Source: Microbulbifer celer (GTDB taxonomy: Bacteria; Pseudomonadota; Gammaproteobacteria; Pseudomonadales; Cellvibrionaceae). Taken from it: a DNA stretch of 64,000 nucleotides. This document shows positions 43,777 to 54,446 of the stretch, in pieces. The stretch is from NCBI RefSeq assembly GCF_020991125.1, contig NZ_CP087715.1:1019501-1083500 (forward strand), given 5' to 3'. A program made the translations under genes and the position numbers. The notes below the pieces were generated by a model. That model searched no databases and was not told the DNA's origin. It saw only the letters and a list, made by a program, of their open reading frames with translations. Each line of letters opens with the position of its first letter. The first letter of the stretch is position 1.

Positions 43777-43980
43777 CATTCTTTGCCCGATCAGTATCAA
43801 TTTTAGTCAGCGGGTGAGCTGGGCGCAGGAATTCTCTGACCCGACGGTCTGAAATGTCTGCCGAATCCGGGTATATAGAGAAGGGGGGAGAAAAGGCGCC
43901 GAGAGTCAGAAGTGGATGGGGGTGGATTTTATCGGCGTTATATAAAAATTTAATGGGACTGGCATAGGCCCCTGTGTATC

Positions 43981-44034
43981 ATAGCGGCCCACTATCGATC
44001 TTTATCCAATTTATAGCGGTTGGTTATAAATTGG
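43981..44034 (+). promoter_or_regulatory. Peroxiredoxin promoter with two OxyR-like elements and a 10-bp inverted repeat
   Basis: ATAG-N7-CTAT (43981-43995) matches one half of the OxyR consensus exactly; a second ATAG-N7-TTAT lies at 44013-44027. The offset is 32 bases rather than 22, i.e. one helical turn more. CCAATTTATA (44006-44015) is also repeated inverted at 44025-44034. TTATCC (44002) and TATAAA (44025) are spaced 17 bases and could be a weak -35/-10 pair. Confidence 0.45.
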
Positions 44035-44073
44035 CCATTCTTGTAAATCCATTATCTCATTGAGGAGGTTCTC

Positions 44074-44676
44074 ATGGCTGTATTGGTAGGCAAGCCCGCT
44101 CCGGACTTTACTGCGGCGGCTGTTCTGGGCAACGGCGAAATCGTTGACACTTACAACCTGGCGGAAACCATCAAGGGCAAGAAAGCGGTAATCTTCTTCT
44201 ACCCGCTGGACTTCACCTTTGTATGCCCGTCTGAGCTGATCGCTTTCGACCACCGTCTGGAAGAGTTCAAAAAGCGCGGTGTTGAGGTAATCGGTGTTTC
44301 CATCGATTCCCAGTTCTCCCACAACGCATGGCGTAACACTCCGGTGAACGAAGGCGGCATCGGTCCGGTTAAGTACACCCTGGTTGCCGACACCAAGCAC
44401 GAAATCTGCCAGGCCTACGACGTTGAGTCCGAAGGTGGCGTTGCATTCCGTGGTTCCTTCCTGATTGACGAGGAAGGCGTGGTTCGTCACCAGGTCGTAA
44501 ACGATCTGCCGCTGGGCCGTAACGTAGACGAAATGCTGCGTATGGTTGACGCGCTGGCGTTCCACCAGGAGCACGGTGAAGTCTGCCCGGCCGGTTGGCA
44601 GGAAGGCGACAAAGGTATGAACGCTTCTCCGGAAGGCGTTGCTGCGTACCTGAGCGAGAACTCCGAGAAGCTGTAA
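44074..44676 (+). CDS. Typical 2-Cys peroxiredoxin (AhpC/Prx1 type)
   Basis: This 200-residue cytoplasmic peroxidase carries the peroxidatic Cys in FYPLDFTFVCPSELIAFD (about residue 51) and the resolving Cys in HGEVCPAGWQEG (about 170). GGIGPVKYTLVAD and the C-terminal YLSENSEKL fit eukaryote-like Prx1/2 forms, which are sensitive to over-oxidation; GGIGxV corresponds to the GGLG motif and the YLSEN/YF motif is partly kept. GAGGAGGT precedes the ATG. Highly biased codon use suggests strong expression. OxyR-like elements lie in its promoter; a terminator follows. Confidence 0.95.
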   Translation: MAVLVGKPAPDFTAAAVLGNGEIVDTYNLAETIKGKKAVIFFYPLDFTFVCPSELIAFDHRLEEFKKRGVEVIGVSIDSQFSHNAWRNTPVNEGGIGPVKYTLVADTKHEICQAYDVESEGGVAFRGSFLIDEEGVVRHQVVNDLPLGRNVDEMLRMVDALAFHQEHGEVCPAGWQEGDKGMNASPEGVAAYLSENSEKL

Positions 44677-44722
44677 GGCTTGCTTGGCAGTGGCGGGCGC
44701 CAGGCGCCCGTTACGCTCTGAA

Positions 44723-44745
44723 AACCGCCGAAAGGCGGTTTTTTT
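44723..44745 (+). terminator. Rho-independent terminator of the peroxiredoxin gene
   Basis: AACCGCC (44723-44729) pairs with GGCGGTT (44734-44740) around GAAA, followed by T residues. A second G+C-rich hairpin (GGGCGCCAGGCGCCC, near 44695) precedes it. Confidence 0.92.
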
Positions 44746-44919
44746 GTGCCTGCAGGGTGACCATTGGCTTCTCAATCCCAATGGAGAGTCGGGGAGCGGT
44801 AGGGCGTGTGCCGTGTCCGCCAGAAGTGCGTGTATGTGCCAGTTTTATTACAATCCCGCCTCGGCCCGAGACGAAATTTATCCGCCACAGAATTTTTGCC
44901 CGGGCTGCTAGTCTTAATT

Positions 44920-46203
44920 ATGTTCCAGCGGCAGTCAGCAGTACGGCAGATGGTGTTTTTCAGCAATTCTCAAGGCTCTTGCCCGCGCTTGCGACGGGCT
45001 ACAAATCATGCGTTGTCACTGCTGCTGACAGCGATCTGCACTGTGGTCATGCACGCGGCATTTGCCACAGAAGCGCCGAAAAGCGCACGGGATGGAGCCA
45101 AAGCGCTCAAATCTGTGGATGCTAGTGCTAAAGATTTTGACCGATATTTCCGCCAGCTCCTAAAGAAGAGTGATGTCCCCGGCGCTGCCTACGTGATCGT
45201 GGATCGCGAGCGGATTGTGGCCATGGGTACCTACGGGGTACGGCAGAAAGGCAAGAAAAAGCCGGTCACCAACCATACCGTGTTCCGCCTGGCTTCGGTC
45301 TCCAAGACATTTGCCGGCAGTATGGCCGCGGTGCTGGAGCACGAGCAGAAGTTCAGCTGGGATGACCGGGTAGTACGCTACGTGCCCGAACTCACGTTCA
45401 AGACCCCCTCGCTCTCCATGCAGCTACAGGTACAGCACCTGTTGAGCCATTCCTCGGGTCTGACCCCCAATGCTTACGACAATTACCTGGAAGACAACCG
45501 GCCGTTGTCCAAGATCCTGCCGATGTTTTCCAGCATCGATCCCCACTGTGCTCCGGGCAAGTGTTATGGCTACCAGAACGTGCTGTTCAGCCTGATCGAG
45601 GACGTGATCGAGAAGGCCACCGGTGTGCCCTACAGCCGCCAGCTGAAAGATCGTTTTTTCACCCCGCTGAAGATGGAAGATGCGTCGCTGGGGTGGGAGA
45701 GCTTTATGGCGAGCAGCAACCGCGCCGCGCCCCATGTGCAGACCGGCCGCGGCTGGCGCCCGGTGAAGGTGGAAAAGGAGTACTACCTGGCGGCACCCGC
45801 CGCCGGCGTGAACGCCAGCATCAATGATATGGCCCAGTGGCTCAAGGCGCAGATGGGCTATTACCCCACGGTGCTGCCGCCGGATGTGATTGCGGATATC
45901 ACCACCGAGCGGGTGGAAACCCAGCGCCATATGCGCCACCGTATCTGGCGCGACTATTTGGATCACGCAGGATACGGCCTGGGGTGGCGTATCTATACCA
46001 TCGGCGATGACCGCATTATCTTCCACGGGGGCTGGGTTGCGGGCTTCCGCGCCGCCATTGCCTACTCGGAGCAGCGCAAAGTGGGGATTGTGATTCTGAT
46101 GAACGCGGAGTCGCGCATCATTTCGGATCTCACGGCCAATTTTATCGTGGATGTGACCGGTCGTGGCGAGCTGGTTCAGGCGATCGCGGCTGCCAAAAAA
46201 TAA
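44920..46203 (+). CDS. Class C beta-lactamase-like serine hydrolase, exported
   Basis: Starting at ATG 44920 gives 427 residues with an N-terminal hydrophobic signal (ALSLLLTAICTVVMHAAFA). The penicillin-binding fold shows SxxK in RLASVSKTFAGSM, Y-x-N in CYGYQNVLFSLIEDV and the HGG equivalent of KTG in IIFHGGWVAGFRAAI. Such proteins are esterases, D-aminopeptidases or peptidoglycan-related enzymes more often than true beta-lactamases. The open frame extends 38 codons upstream, but the region before 44920 lacks a signal-like start. No operon partner. Confidence 0.9.
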   Translation: MFQRQSAVRQMVFFSNSQGSCPRLRRATNHALSLLLTAICTVVMHAAFATEAPKSARDGAKALKSVDASAKDFDRYFRQLLKKSDVPGAAYVIVDRERIVAMGTYGVRQKGKKKPVTNHTVFRLASVSKTFAGSMAAVLEHEQKFSWDDRVVRYVPELTFKTPSLSMQLQVQHLLSHSSGLTPNAYDNYLEDNRPLSKILPMFSSIDPHCAPGKCYGYQNVLFSLIEDVIEKATGVPYSRQLKDRFFTPLKMEDASLGWESFMASSNRAAPHVQTGRGWRPVKVEKEYYLAAPAAGVNASINDMAQWLKAQMGYYPTVLPPDVIADITTERVETQRHMRHRIWRDYLDHAGYGLGWRIYTIGDDRIIFHGGWVAGFRAAIAYSEQRKVGIVILMNAESRIISDLTANFIVDVTGRGELVQAIAAAKK

Positions 46204-46351
46204 CTTCTCGGTCGGTATCCTGCCCGGCCCGTTTCTCTGATCTGCCGCCTGTTTCGGAATTTCTCCTATCGTAGGCGCTTGAATTGGGCGCCCGTGGCCC
46301 AATATCTGATCCCCTGAAGTTGATCTGATTGATTTAGGGGAGAACCGATCC

Positions 46352-48268
<1,917 letters not shown>

Positions 48269-48292
48269 TGCGGCGTTAGTCTTCACACACAG

Positions 48293-48316
48293 AGGGGCCC
48301 TTGGGCCCCTTTTTTG
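48293..48316 (+). terminator. Rho-independent terminator of htpG
   Basis: GGGGCC (48294-48299) and GGCCCC (48304-48309) pair around CTTG and are followed by six or more T residues. Confidence 0.93.
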
Positions 48317-48511
48317 TTGGCAGGGCAGCGTATTATCGGACGGCTGCTTGAGTGGTTTGTCAGGGGGCTTTGGCGCCAAACAGTGTGCTGGCGTCTTGTC
48401 TGCCAGGTTGCTGCGCTATATTTTCGGTTCGTGAGTTGGTTGTGAATTCGTCGCGATCTCACGGAAAATGCCGCCGAATTGCGTAAACATGACACAGTTG
48501 TCACCGAGCCG

Positions 48512-48540
48512 TTGGGCTCAGTGCCAAGGCCCCGTATAAT
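48512..48540 (+). promoter_or_regulatory. Sigma-70-type promoter of gpsA
   Basis: TTGGGC (48512-48517) and TATAAT (48535-48540) are separated by 17 bases, 30 bases ahead of the gpsA ATG. The rest of the gap from 48317 to 48511 holds no gene I can support. Confidence 0.65.
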
Positions 48541-48569
48541 CTCCCGCAAATTCACCAAGTCAGAAGTTT

Positions 48570-49619
48570 ATGACCGAGCGAACATCTAACTCTCCAGTGG
48601 ACTCTTCCTACGCCATCGCGATTCTCGGTGGTGGCAGCTTCGGTACGGCGGTCGCCAACATCATTGCCGGCAATGGCCATGACACTCGCCAGTGGATGCG
48701 GGACCCGGAGCGCGCTGCGGCCTGTATGGCGACGCGGGAAAACCAGTACTACCTGCCGGGCGTCACCCTGGACCCGAACCTCAACATCACCAGTGATCTG
48801 GAAGCGGCGGTACGCGGTTGTCAGATTGTATTTGTGGCCATTCCCAGCAAGTCATTCCGTGAAGTGGTGCACCGTGCCGCGCCCATTCTGGCACCGGGGA
48901 CCAAGTTGATCTCGCTGACCAAGGGAATCGAGCATGACAACTTCCACCTGATGAGCGATATCCTGCGCGAGGAGACCGAAGGCATGCGTGTGGGGGTATT
49001 GAGCGGCCCCAATTTCGCCAAGGAAATTGTTGCCGGTCACTACACCGCCACCGTTATTGCCAGTGAAGATGCAGAGCTGTGCGAAACGATCCAGAAAGTG
49101 TTGCACTCGGAAACCTTCCGGGTTTATTCCAGTAACGACGTATTCGGAGTTGAGCTGGCGGGCGCACTGAAAAATATCTATGCCATTGTCACCGGCATGG
49201 CCGTTGCCCTGGGGCGCGGTCAGAACACCACCAGCCTGCTGATTACCCGCGCGCTGGCGGAAATGATGCGTTTTGCCGAGGCCATGGGCGCAGACCCGAT
49301 GACGTTTATCGGTCTCGCCGGTGTGGGGGACCTGATCCTGACCTGTTCCTCGGATCTGAGCCGCAACTATCGTGTGGGTTACCTGGTAGGCAAGGGTAGG
49401 CAGCTGGATGAAGCCGTCGCAGAAATCGGTCAGGTCGCCGAAGGCGTGAACACCGTTCGTCTGATTAAAGGCAAAGCCGATGAATTAGGCGTCTACATGC
49501 CCTTGGTTTCTGCGATTCACGCCATATTGTTTGAAGGTACCCCAATTCCCGAAGTTATCCGGGACCTGATGTCTGGCGAGCAGACTTTCGACGTTGCCTA
49601 TTCCGCCAAGCCACAATAG
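48570..49619 (+). CDS. gpsA: Glycerol-3-phosphate dehydrogenase [NAD(P)+]
   Basis: This 349-residue cytoplasmic enzyme reduces dihydroxyacetone phosphate to sn-glycerol 3-phosphate for phospholipid synthesis. Motifs: Rossmann [45 protein letters not shown], catalytic Lys in [18 protein letters not shown], and [19 protein letters not shown]. Length is about 15 residues more than E. coli GpsA, mostly at the N-terminus. The two DUF4389 genes follow in the same direction. Confidence 0.97.
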   Translation: MTERTSNSPVDSSYAIAILGGGSFGTAVANIIAGNGHDTRQWMRDPERAAACMATRENQYYLPGVTLDPNLNITSDLEAAVRGCQIVFVAIPSKSFREVVHRAAPILAPGTKLISLTKGIEHDNFHLMSDILREETEGMRVGVLSGPNFAKEIVAGHYTATVIASEDAELCETIQKVLHSETFRVYSSNDVFGVELAGALKNIYAIVTGMAVALGRGQNTTSLLITRALAEMMRFAEAMGADPMTFIGLAGVGDLILTCSSDLSRNYRVGYLVGKGRQLDEAVAEIGQVAEGVNTVRLIKGKADELGVYMPLVSAIHAILFEGTPIPEVIRDLMSGEQTFDVAYSAKPQ

Positions 49620-49706
49620 CGCGTTCTGTCAGGCCACAATAACGCCTGGGTTTGGCGAATAAGACGAATAACCGAAAGCGTAAATTCACAAAAAATGGTC
49701 TCCATC

Positions 49707-49982
49707 ATGGAAAACGCACAGCTCAAACACAATCTGACTTCCAGTGACCATTGGCTGCGTCTGTTGTTCATGGTGCTTTTTGTGATGCTTCTGTCGGTAG
49801 CGGGTGTGGTTATGTTGGCCGCTATCGTTCTGCAGTTTCTTTTCGCCATTACTTCCGGCAGCGCAAACGACAATTTGCGCCCGCTCGGTAGCCAGATTGC
49901 ATCCTATATTTATCAGATCCTGCAGTTTCTGATTTACAACACGGAAGAAAAGCCGTTTCCGTTTGCTGACTGGCCGGAATAG
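49707..49982 (+). CDS. DUF4389 membrane protein (first of a tandem pair)
   Basis: This 91-residue protein has one long double-length hydrophobic stretch (LRLLFMVLFVMLLSVAGVVM then LAAIVLQFLFAITSG). The DUF4389 signature follows: NDNLRPLGSQIASYIYQILQ and EEKPFPFADWPE. I chose ATG 49707 because the paralogue begins at the equivalent residue; 49695 is possible. It is 70 % or so similar over its length to the next gene, by eye. Function unknown; the family often sits near gpsA/sixA genes in this group. Confidence 0.85.
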   Translation: MENAQLKHNLTSSDHWLRLLFMVLFVMLLSVAGVVMLAAIVLQFLFAITSGSANDNLRPLGSQIASYIYQILQFLIYNTEEKPFPFADWPE

Positions 49983-50092
49983 GGGCAAAAGCGGGGCTGC
50001 CCGCTGGCCGAGTGCTGCTCGATTTCCCATTCGGGGTCTAAAGTGGATCGGACCCTGCCCATTTTTATTTCAATTGTCCTGGTGATTATTTT

Positions 50093-50743
50093 ATGAGCAA
50101 TGAAGAGTTGAAGGAAAATCTCACGTCGCCCAATCAATGGCTGCGCCTGGTGTATATGGTGCTGTTTGCCGTGCTGCTGGAAATCGCGGGATTTGTCATG
50201 TTGGCGGTGGTGATCGCCCAGTTCCTGTTTTCCATCTTTACCGGTGGGCCCAATGACAACCTGCGTCGCCTGGGGGATCAGATTGCGTCCTATATATACC
50301 AGACATTGCAGTTCATGATTTACAACTCGGAAGAAAAGCCATTCCCGTTTTCCGAGTGGCCCGAATCCGACGTGGAAGACCTGTCTGATTACGAAAGCGC
50401 TGAAGAGATCGATGGTGAGGTCATCAGCGATAAAAGCGAATCGGAAGCGACCGTGGAAGAGAGCGCCGCCGCGGAAGAGGTTGCCGCTGAGGCTGAAGCG
50501 CCCGCGGCCAGAAGTGAAAAGCCCGCGGCCAAGAGTGAAAAGCCTACGGCTGAATCATCCACCAGAAAAGACAGCGAGAAATCCGACGATGAGCCGGTAA
50601 TCAATCTCGGTGCAGACCCGGAAGATGAGGATAAGCCAAAGACTGCCCAAAAACCCAAGAAGTTGGCGGACGCTGAAACCGAGGATGCCGGTGCCGACAT
50701 TTCCGGTTCGTCTGATTCAGATAAGGGTTCCGACAAGTCGTAA
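50093..50743 (+). CDS. DUF4389 membrane protein with long acidic/Lys-Pro tail
   Basis: The first 90 residues repeat the DUF4389 plan of the preceding gene (WLRLVYMVLFAVLLEIAGFV, NDNLRRLGDQIASYIYQTLQ, EEKPFPFSEWPES). Residues 91-216 are a low-complexity tail rich in Glu, Ala, Ser and Lys, with repeated SEKPxA units near 150 and an acidic Ser/Asp end. The tail is surely disordered and cytoplasmic or periplasmic depending on topology. The pair looks like a tandem duplication followed by tail growth. Function unknown. Confidence 0.85.
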   Translation: MSNEELKENLTSPNQWLRLVYMVLFAVLLEIAGFVMLAVVIAQFLFSIFTGGPNDNLRRLGDQIASYIYQTLQFMIYNSEEKPFPFSEWPESDVEDLSDYESAEEIDGEVISDKSESEATVEESAAAEEVAAEAEAPAARSEKPAAKSEKPTAESSTRKDSEKSDDEPVINLGADPEDEDKPKTAQKPKKLADAETEDAGADISGSSDSDKGSDKS

Positions 50744-50779
50744 CCGCCCCGGTGGATACCTTTGATACAGGAGTAATCT

Positions 50780-51241
50780 GTGCTGTTATTTGTGCTGCGC
50801 CATGGTCACGCCGAACCATTCAGCAACAGCGACGAAACGCGCGCGTTGACGGATGAGGGGCGCGAAGAGGTGCGGGCAGTGTGCAAGGAGCGCGCTTCTG
50901 AGCTGGCGCAGGTGCGCACGATCTGGGCGAGCCCGTTTGTGCGCACCCGCCAAACTGCCAAGATTGTGGCGGAGACTTTTGGTCTCGAGGTTGAGATCAA
51001 TGAGAACCTCACCGGCGATACTCCGGTACAGCAGCTGATGGATGTGCTGGCGGAAGCGGACGAAGCGCTGTTTCCGCTATTGCTGGTAAGCCATCAGCCC
51101 CTGGTGGGTAGTTTGGTCAATGGGCTGTGTGGTACCGGTAATGAACACCCTCTGGGTACCGCCAGTCTCGCCTGCCTTAAAGCGGATGTCTGGGCCCGGG
51201 ACTGCGCTGAGCTCGAGTGGTTGCAGCACAAGCCATCCTGA
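50780..51241 (+). CDS. sixA: Phosphohistidine phosphatase SixA
   Basis: This 153-residue member of the histidine phosphatase family removes phosphate from His-phosphorylated proteins such as HPt domains. The RHG motif is in LLFVLRHGHAEP, IWASPFVRTRQTAKIV gives the Arg pair, and LLVSHQPLVGSLVNGLC carries the second His. Start is GTG at 50780, with ACAGGAG upstream. It follows the DUF4389 pair closely and may share their transcript. Confidence 0.9.
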   Translation: MLLFVLRHGHAEPFSNSDETRALTDEGREEVRAVCKERASELAQVRTIWASPFVRTRQTAKIVAETFGLEVEINENLTGDTPVQQLMDVLAEADEALFPLLLVSHQPLVGSLVNGLCGTGNEHPLGTASLACLKADVWARDCAELEWLQHKPS

Positions 51242-51339
51242 TCCTGTCCATTGGTCATACCTGCTGTCACCTGAGGCCATTGAGGCCGCACTCGCCGCCT
51301 GCCAACATGGGCGGCCGAGTTTCTTTGCTGTAATGATTC

Positions 51340-52206
51340 ATGCCCCATTCTCCCCGCGAAATTCAGCTCGATATCCACGGAAATACCATCGCCGCCCGCC
51401 AGTGGGGGGATCTGGATGGCGTGCCGGTGCTGGCTCTACACGGCTGGTTGGACAACTGCGCCAGCTTTGATCGCCTGGCACCACACCTCACCGGAATCAA
51501 TCTGGTAGCGGCGGATATGGCCGGACACGGCCAGAGTTACCACCGCCATCAGGATGCCAACTACACCCTCTGGAGCGAAATTGAGGACGTGTTGGGGATG
51601 GCGGATGCCCTGGGCTGGGAGACCTTTTCCATGCTGTCCCATTCCCGCGGTGCGGTGATTTCCATGGTCACCGCCGCCACCTTTCCCGAACGCGTGTTGC
51701 GGCTGGCGCTGATCGACGGCCTGGTGCCGCCACCGGCGGAAGACAGTGAAGCTCCAGAGACCTTGCGCAAAGCCATCGAGCAGCGCGCGCGCTATCGCAA
51801 CCGCAAGCCCAAGATCTTCAGCTCACTGGAAGTGGCCGTGGCGGCGCGCAAGAACGGGCTGTTCAAGCTGACGGATGACGCGGCCCAGCGTCTTGTGGCG
51901 CGGGGCGTGCGACCGGTGGAGGGCGGATATATATGGAGCAATGATCCTCAGCTGCTGACCAGCTCGCTGTCCAAGTTGAATGCCGCGCAGGTGCAGGCAT
52001 TTCTCGATCGCGCAGTGATGCCGATTCGGCTGGCGTTGGGGCGGGATGGTATTCAGGGGATGATCGAGCGTATTCGCCCGTTGGCAGAGCGGCATCCGAA
52101 TATTGAAGTGCGGGAGTTTGCCGGTAGCCATCATCTGCATATGGAAGATGGCGCCGGTGAGATCGCAGGCTGGTTTCAGGATTTCCTGACGGATGTGACC
52201 GCGTAA
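51340..52206 (+). CDS. Alpha/beta fold hydrolase
   Basis: This 288-residue hydrolase shows VLALHGWLDNCASFDRLAPH (oxyanion loop) and DMAGHGQSYHR. The nucleophile elbow is FSMLSHSRGAVISM, a GHSxG variant with SHSRG. The C-terminal His is in FAGSHHLHMEDG. It resembles serine hydrolase-like (SERHL/MEST) proteins. Substrate unknown. It lies 98 bases after sixA in the same direction, convergent with the isomerase gene. Confidence 0.87.
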   Translation: MPHSPREIQLDIHGNTIAARQWGDLDGVPVLALHGWLDNCASFDRLAPHLTGINLVAADMAGHGQSYHRHQDANYTLWSEIEDVLGMADALGWETFSMLSHSRGAVISMVTAATFPERVLRLALIDGLVPPPAEDSEAPETLRKAIEQRARYRNRKPKIFSSLEVAVAARKNGLFKLTDDAAQRLVARGVRPVEGGYIWSNDPQLLTSSLSKLNAAQVQAFLDRAVMPIRLALGRDGIQGMIERIRPLAERHPNIEVREFAGSHHLHMEDGAGEIAGWFQDFLTDVTA

Positions 52207-52245
52207 TGCTGCCCGTCTAAGACTGGCTGAGGCAGATGGAGGCCG

Positions 52246-52602
52246 TCAGAAAGGAATCCGCTTTGAGTAGCTGGCCTTCTCCATACCGCGCACCTCGACC
52301 GAAATATCCGCCACTTCCGGCGCGGCTTCACACAGGCAGTTAAAAATTGCTGCACTGAGCGTTTCTTTCTGCTCCGTGGTGCGACCTTCGAGAATGCGTA
52401 CTTCCGCGTGAATAAATTGATCTCCGGACCCCTGGGGATTTCTGCCCAGTACAAAATTCCGGTAGGGCACCGCACGGGTTTTTATCGCGTCGGCAGAGAA
52501 AAGGCCGGTTGCGCTCATGGCCTGGTGGGCATCGGTGACCAATGCCGGAATTGACAGGTTCTCTTCCAGTTTCTGGGCGTATTCAATGACCAGGTGCGGC
52601 AT
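52246..52602 (-). CDS. 5-carboxymethyl-2-hydroxymuconate delta-isomerase family protein
   Basis: This 118-residue tautomerase-superfamily protein has N-terminal Pro1 (after Met removal: MPHLVIEYAQKLEENLSI), the expected catalytic base, and the CHMI pattern AVPYRNFVLGRNPQGSGDQFIHAEVRILEGRT. True CHMI acts in homoprotocatechuate degradation, but no other genes of that pathway are near, so the physiological role is uncertain. It ends 29 bases upstream of nothing of the same pathway and follows folE in the same direction. Confidence 0.85.
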   Translation of the reverse strand: MPHLVIEYAQKLEENLSIPALVTDAHQAMSATGLFSADAIKTRAVPYRNFVLGRNPQGSGDQFIHAEVRILEGRTTEQKETLSAAIFNCLCEAAPEVADISVEVRGMEKASYSKRIPF

Positions 52603-52631
52603 GAGCGCGTTCCTCCATCTATGGATCGGGA

Positions 52632-53171
52632 TTAGCGGATCAGTGACAGAAACTCATTGCGGGTAGCCTGCTGGCTGCGGAAGGAGCCGAGCATGGCGGA
52701 AGTCTTCATCACCGAGTTCTGCTTTTCTACACCGCGCATCATCATGCACATATGCTTGGCTTCGATGATCACACCAACGCCGGCGGCACCGGTGACTTCT
52801 TCCAGGGTTTTCGCAATTTGTACGGTGAGCTGTTCCTGAATCTGCAAACGGCGGGCAAACATGTCTACAATGCGTGCCACCTTGGACAGGCCCAGTACTT
52901 TACCGTCGGGGATATAAGCGACGTGGGCCTTGCCGATAAACGGTAGCATGTGGTGTTCGCACAGCGAGTAGAGTTCGATGTCTTTCACCAGCACCATTTC
53001 GCTGCAGTCCGAGGGGAAGAGGGCGTCGTTGACGACTTCGTCCAGGGTCTGCTGGTAACCGCGAGTCAGGTACTGCATGGCCTTGGCGGCACGCTGCGGC
53101 GTGTCTTTCAGGCCCGGACGGTCGAGGTCTTCGCCAATGGCTTCGATAATTCGCGCGTAATGTTCGTTCAT
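52632..53171 (-). CDS. folE: GTP cyclohydrolase I
   Basis: This 179-residue enzyme opens GTP to dihydroneopterin triphosphate, the first step to folate and pterins. Zinc ligands lie in [23 protein letters not shown] (Cys, His) and in [18 protein letters not shown] (the Cys is replaced in the usual CMMMRG: here [10 protein letters not shown] supplies it). [21 protein letters not shown] is typical. ATG 53171 matches the family; GTG 53195 is possible. It is divergent from prmB. Confidence 0.96.
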   Translation of the reverse strand: MNEHYARIIEAIGEDLDRPGLKDTPQRAAKAMQYLTRGYQQTLDEVVNDALFPSDCSEMVLVKDIELYSLCEHHMLPFIGKAHVAYIPDGKVLGLSKVARIVDMFARRLQIQEQLTVQIAKTLEEVTGAAGVGVIIEAKHMCMMMRGVEKQNSVMKTSAMLGSFRSQQATRNEFLSLIR

Positions 53172-53281
53172 TTCAATCAGCTTCCAACGTCTCACCCCGG
53201 GACCAATTCAGCGCTCTGGCACTAACATAGCGTTGTCAGCTCGCCAGGCACACAGACACTGGAGATGACGGGGCGTCGATA

Positions 53282-53337
53282 GCCGGTAACCCGGCGGCAC
53301 AGTGGAGTCTCGGAGACTCCGGAGGGTGCGCTACCCT
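53282..53337. repeat. Three consecutive hairpins between folE and prmB
   Basis: GCCGG/CCGGC (53282-53295, loop TAAC), GGAGTCT/AGACTCC (53304-53320, loop CGG) and AGGGT/ACCCT (53323-53337, loop GCGCT) follow almost without gaps. None has a T run. They lie 50 bases upstream of the prmB start, in the shared divergent region. Confidence 0.6.
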
Positions 53338-53387
53338 AAGCGTTTGCGGTGCGGGAGTAAAGCGCCAAAATTTGAGGAATAAGACCA

Positions 53388-54317
53388 ATGATAGAGAAAC
53401 GTGAGTCCAATTTACACGAGCTGTGTACCGTGCTGGACTATGTGCGCTGGGGCGCGAGCCGCTTTAATGAAGAAAACCTGTGGTTTGGTCACGGCACCGA
53501 CAATGCCTGGGACGAAGCCGTCCTTCTGGTCACCCACGCCCTGCACCTGCCGGTGGACAGCAAACCGGAGATCCTGAACGCTCGCCTCACCATGGACGAG
53601 CGCCGCCAGGTGATGAACGTACTGGACCAGCGCATCGACAAACGCCTGCCGGCGCCCTACATCACCCATGAGGCCTGGTTCTGCGATATTCCCTTTTATG
53701 TGGACGAGCGCGTGCTGGTGCCGCGCTCTCCCATCGGTGAGCTGATCCGCCACCGCTTCGAGCCCTGGCTGCAGGAGGATCCCCTAGCCGTCCTCGATCT
53801 ATGCTGCGGTAGCGGCTGTATTGGCATTGCCTGTGCCGACACTTTCCCCGGTGCGCGGGTGGATGTCAGCGATATCTCCGCCGACGCCATCGAAGTCGCC
53901 CAGATCAATATCAACCGTCACCACCTGAATGATGAGGTGCGTGCGGTGCAATCGGACCTGTTCGCGGGGTTGAAAGGCTGCAGCTACGATTTGATCGTGA
54001 GCAACCCGCCTTATGTGGATGCCCGGGACCTGGCCGAAATGCCCGCGGAGTACCGCGCAGAGCCCGGCCTGGCGCTGGGCTCCGGTGACGACGGTCTGGA
54101 CTTCACTCGTCGCTTGCTGCTGCAGGCCCCGGACTACCTGCAGTCGGAGGGCATTCTGGTGTGTGAGGTAGGGAATAGCTGGGAGGCACTGGAAGAAGCC
54201 TACCCGCGGGTGCCGTTTGTATGGCCGGAGCTGGAAGATGGCGGACACGGGGTGTTCGTGTTGACCCGGGAAGATTTGCTGGCGTGTCGTGAGATGTTCG
54301 AGGTGGGCGCCCGGTAG
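53388..54317 (+). CDS. prmB: Ribosomal protein L3 N5-glutamine methyltransferase
   Basis: This 309-residue SAM-dependent methyltransferase has the HemK-family catalytic motif DLIVSNPPYVDARDLAEMPAEYRAEP and the SAM-binding VLDLCCGSGCIGIACAD. The N-terminal domain (LCTVLDYVRWGASRFNEENLWFGHGTDNAWDEA, quoted as parts LDYVRWGASRF and GTDNAWDEA) distinguishes PrmB from PrmC. In many gammaproteobacteria it is directly upstream of aroC, as here. Confidence 0.96.
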   Translation: MIEKRESNLHELCTVLDYVRWGASRFNEENLWFGHGTDNAWDEAVLLVTHALHLPVDSKPEILNARLTMDERRQVMNVLDQRIDKRLPAPYITHEAWFCDIPFYVDERVLVPRSPIGELIRHRFEPWLQEDPLAVLDLCCGSGCIGIACADTFPGARVDVSDISADAIEVAQININRHHLNDEVRAVQSDLFAGLKGCSYDLIVSNPPYVDARDLAEMPAEYRAEPGLALGSGDDGLDFTRRLLLQAPDYLQSEGILVCEVGNSWEALEEAYPRVPFVWPELEDGGHGVFVLTREDLLACREMFEVGAR

Positions 54318-54446
54318 CGGGACCGCCACCAGGCCAGAACCAAATTGGAGAAAGTCGAATAGTAATTGCCCGAGCCGCCAGCCACGGAATCCTCTATAAT
54401 GCGCCCCCTTCAACGAATATTTGACTAGAGGTAGGGAAAACCGGAT

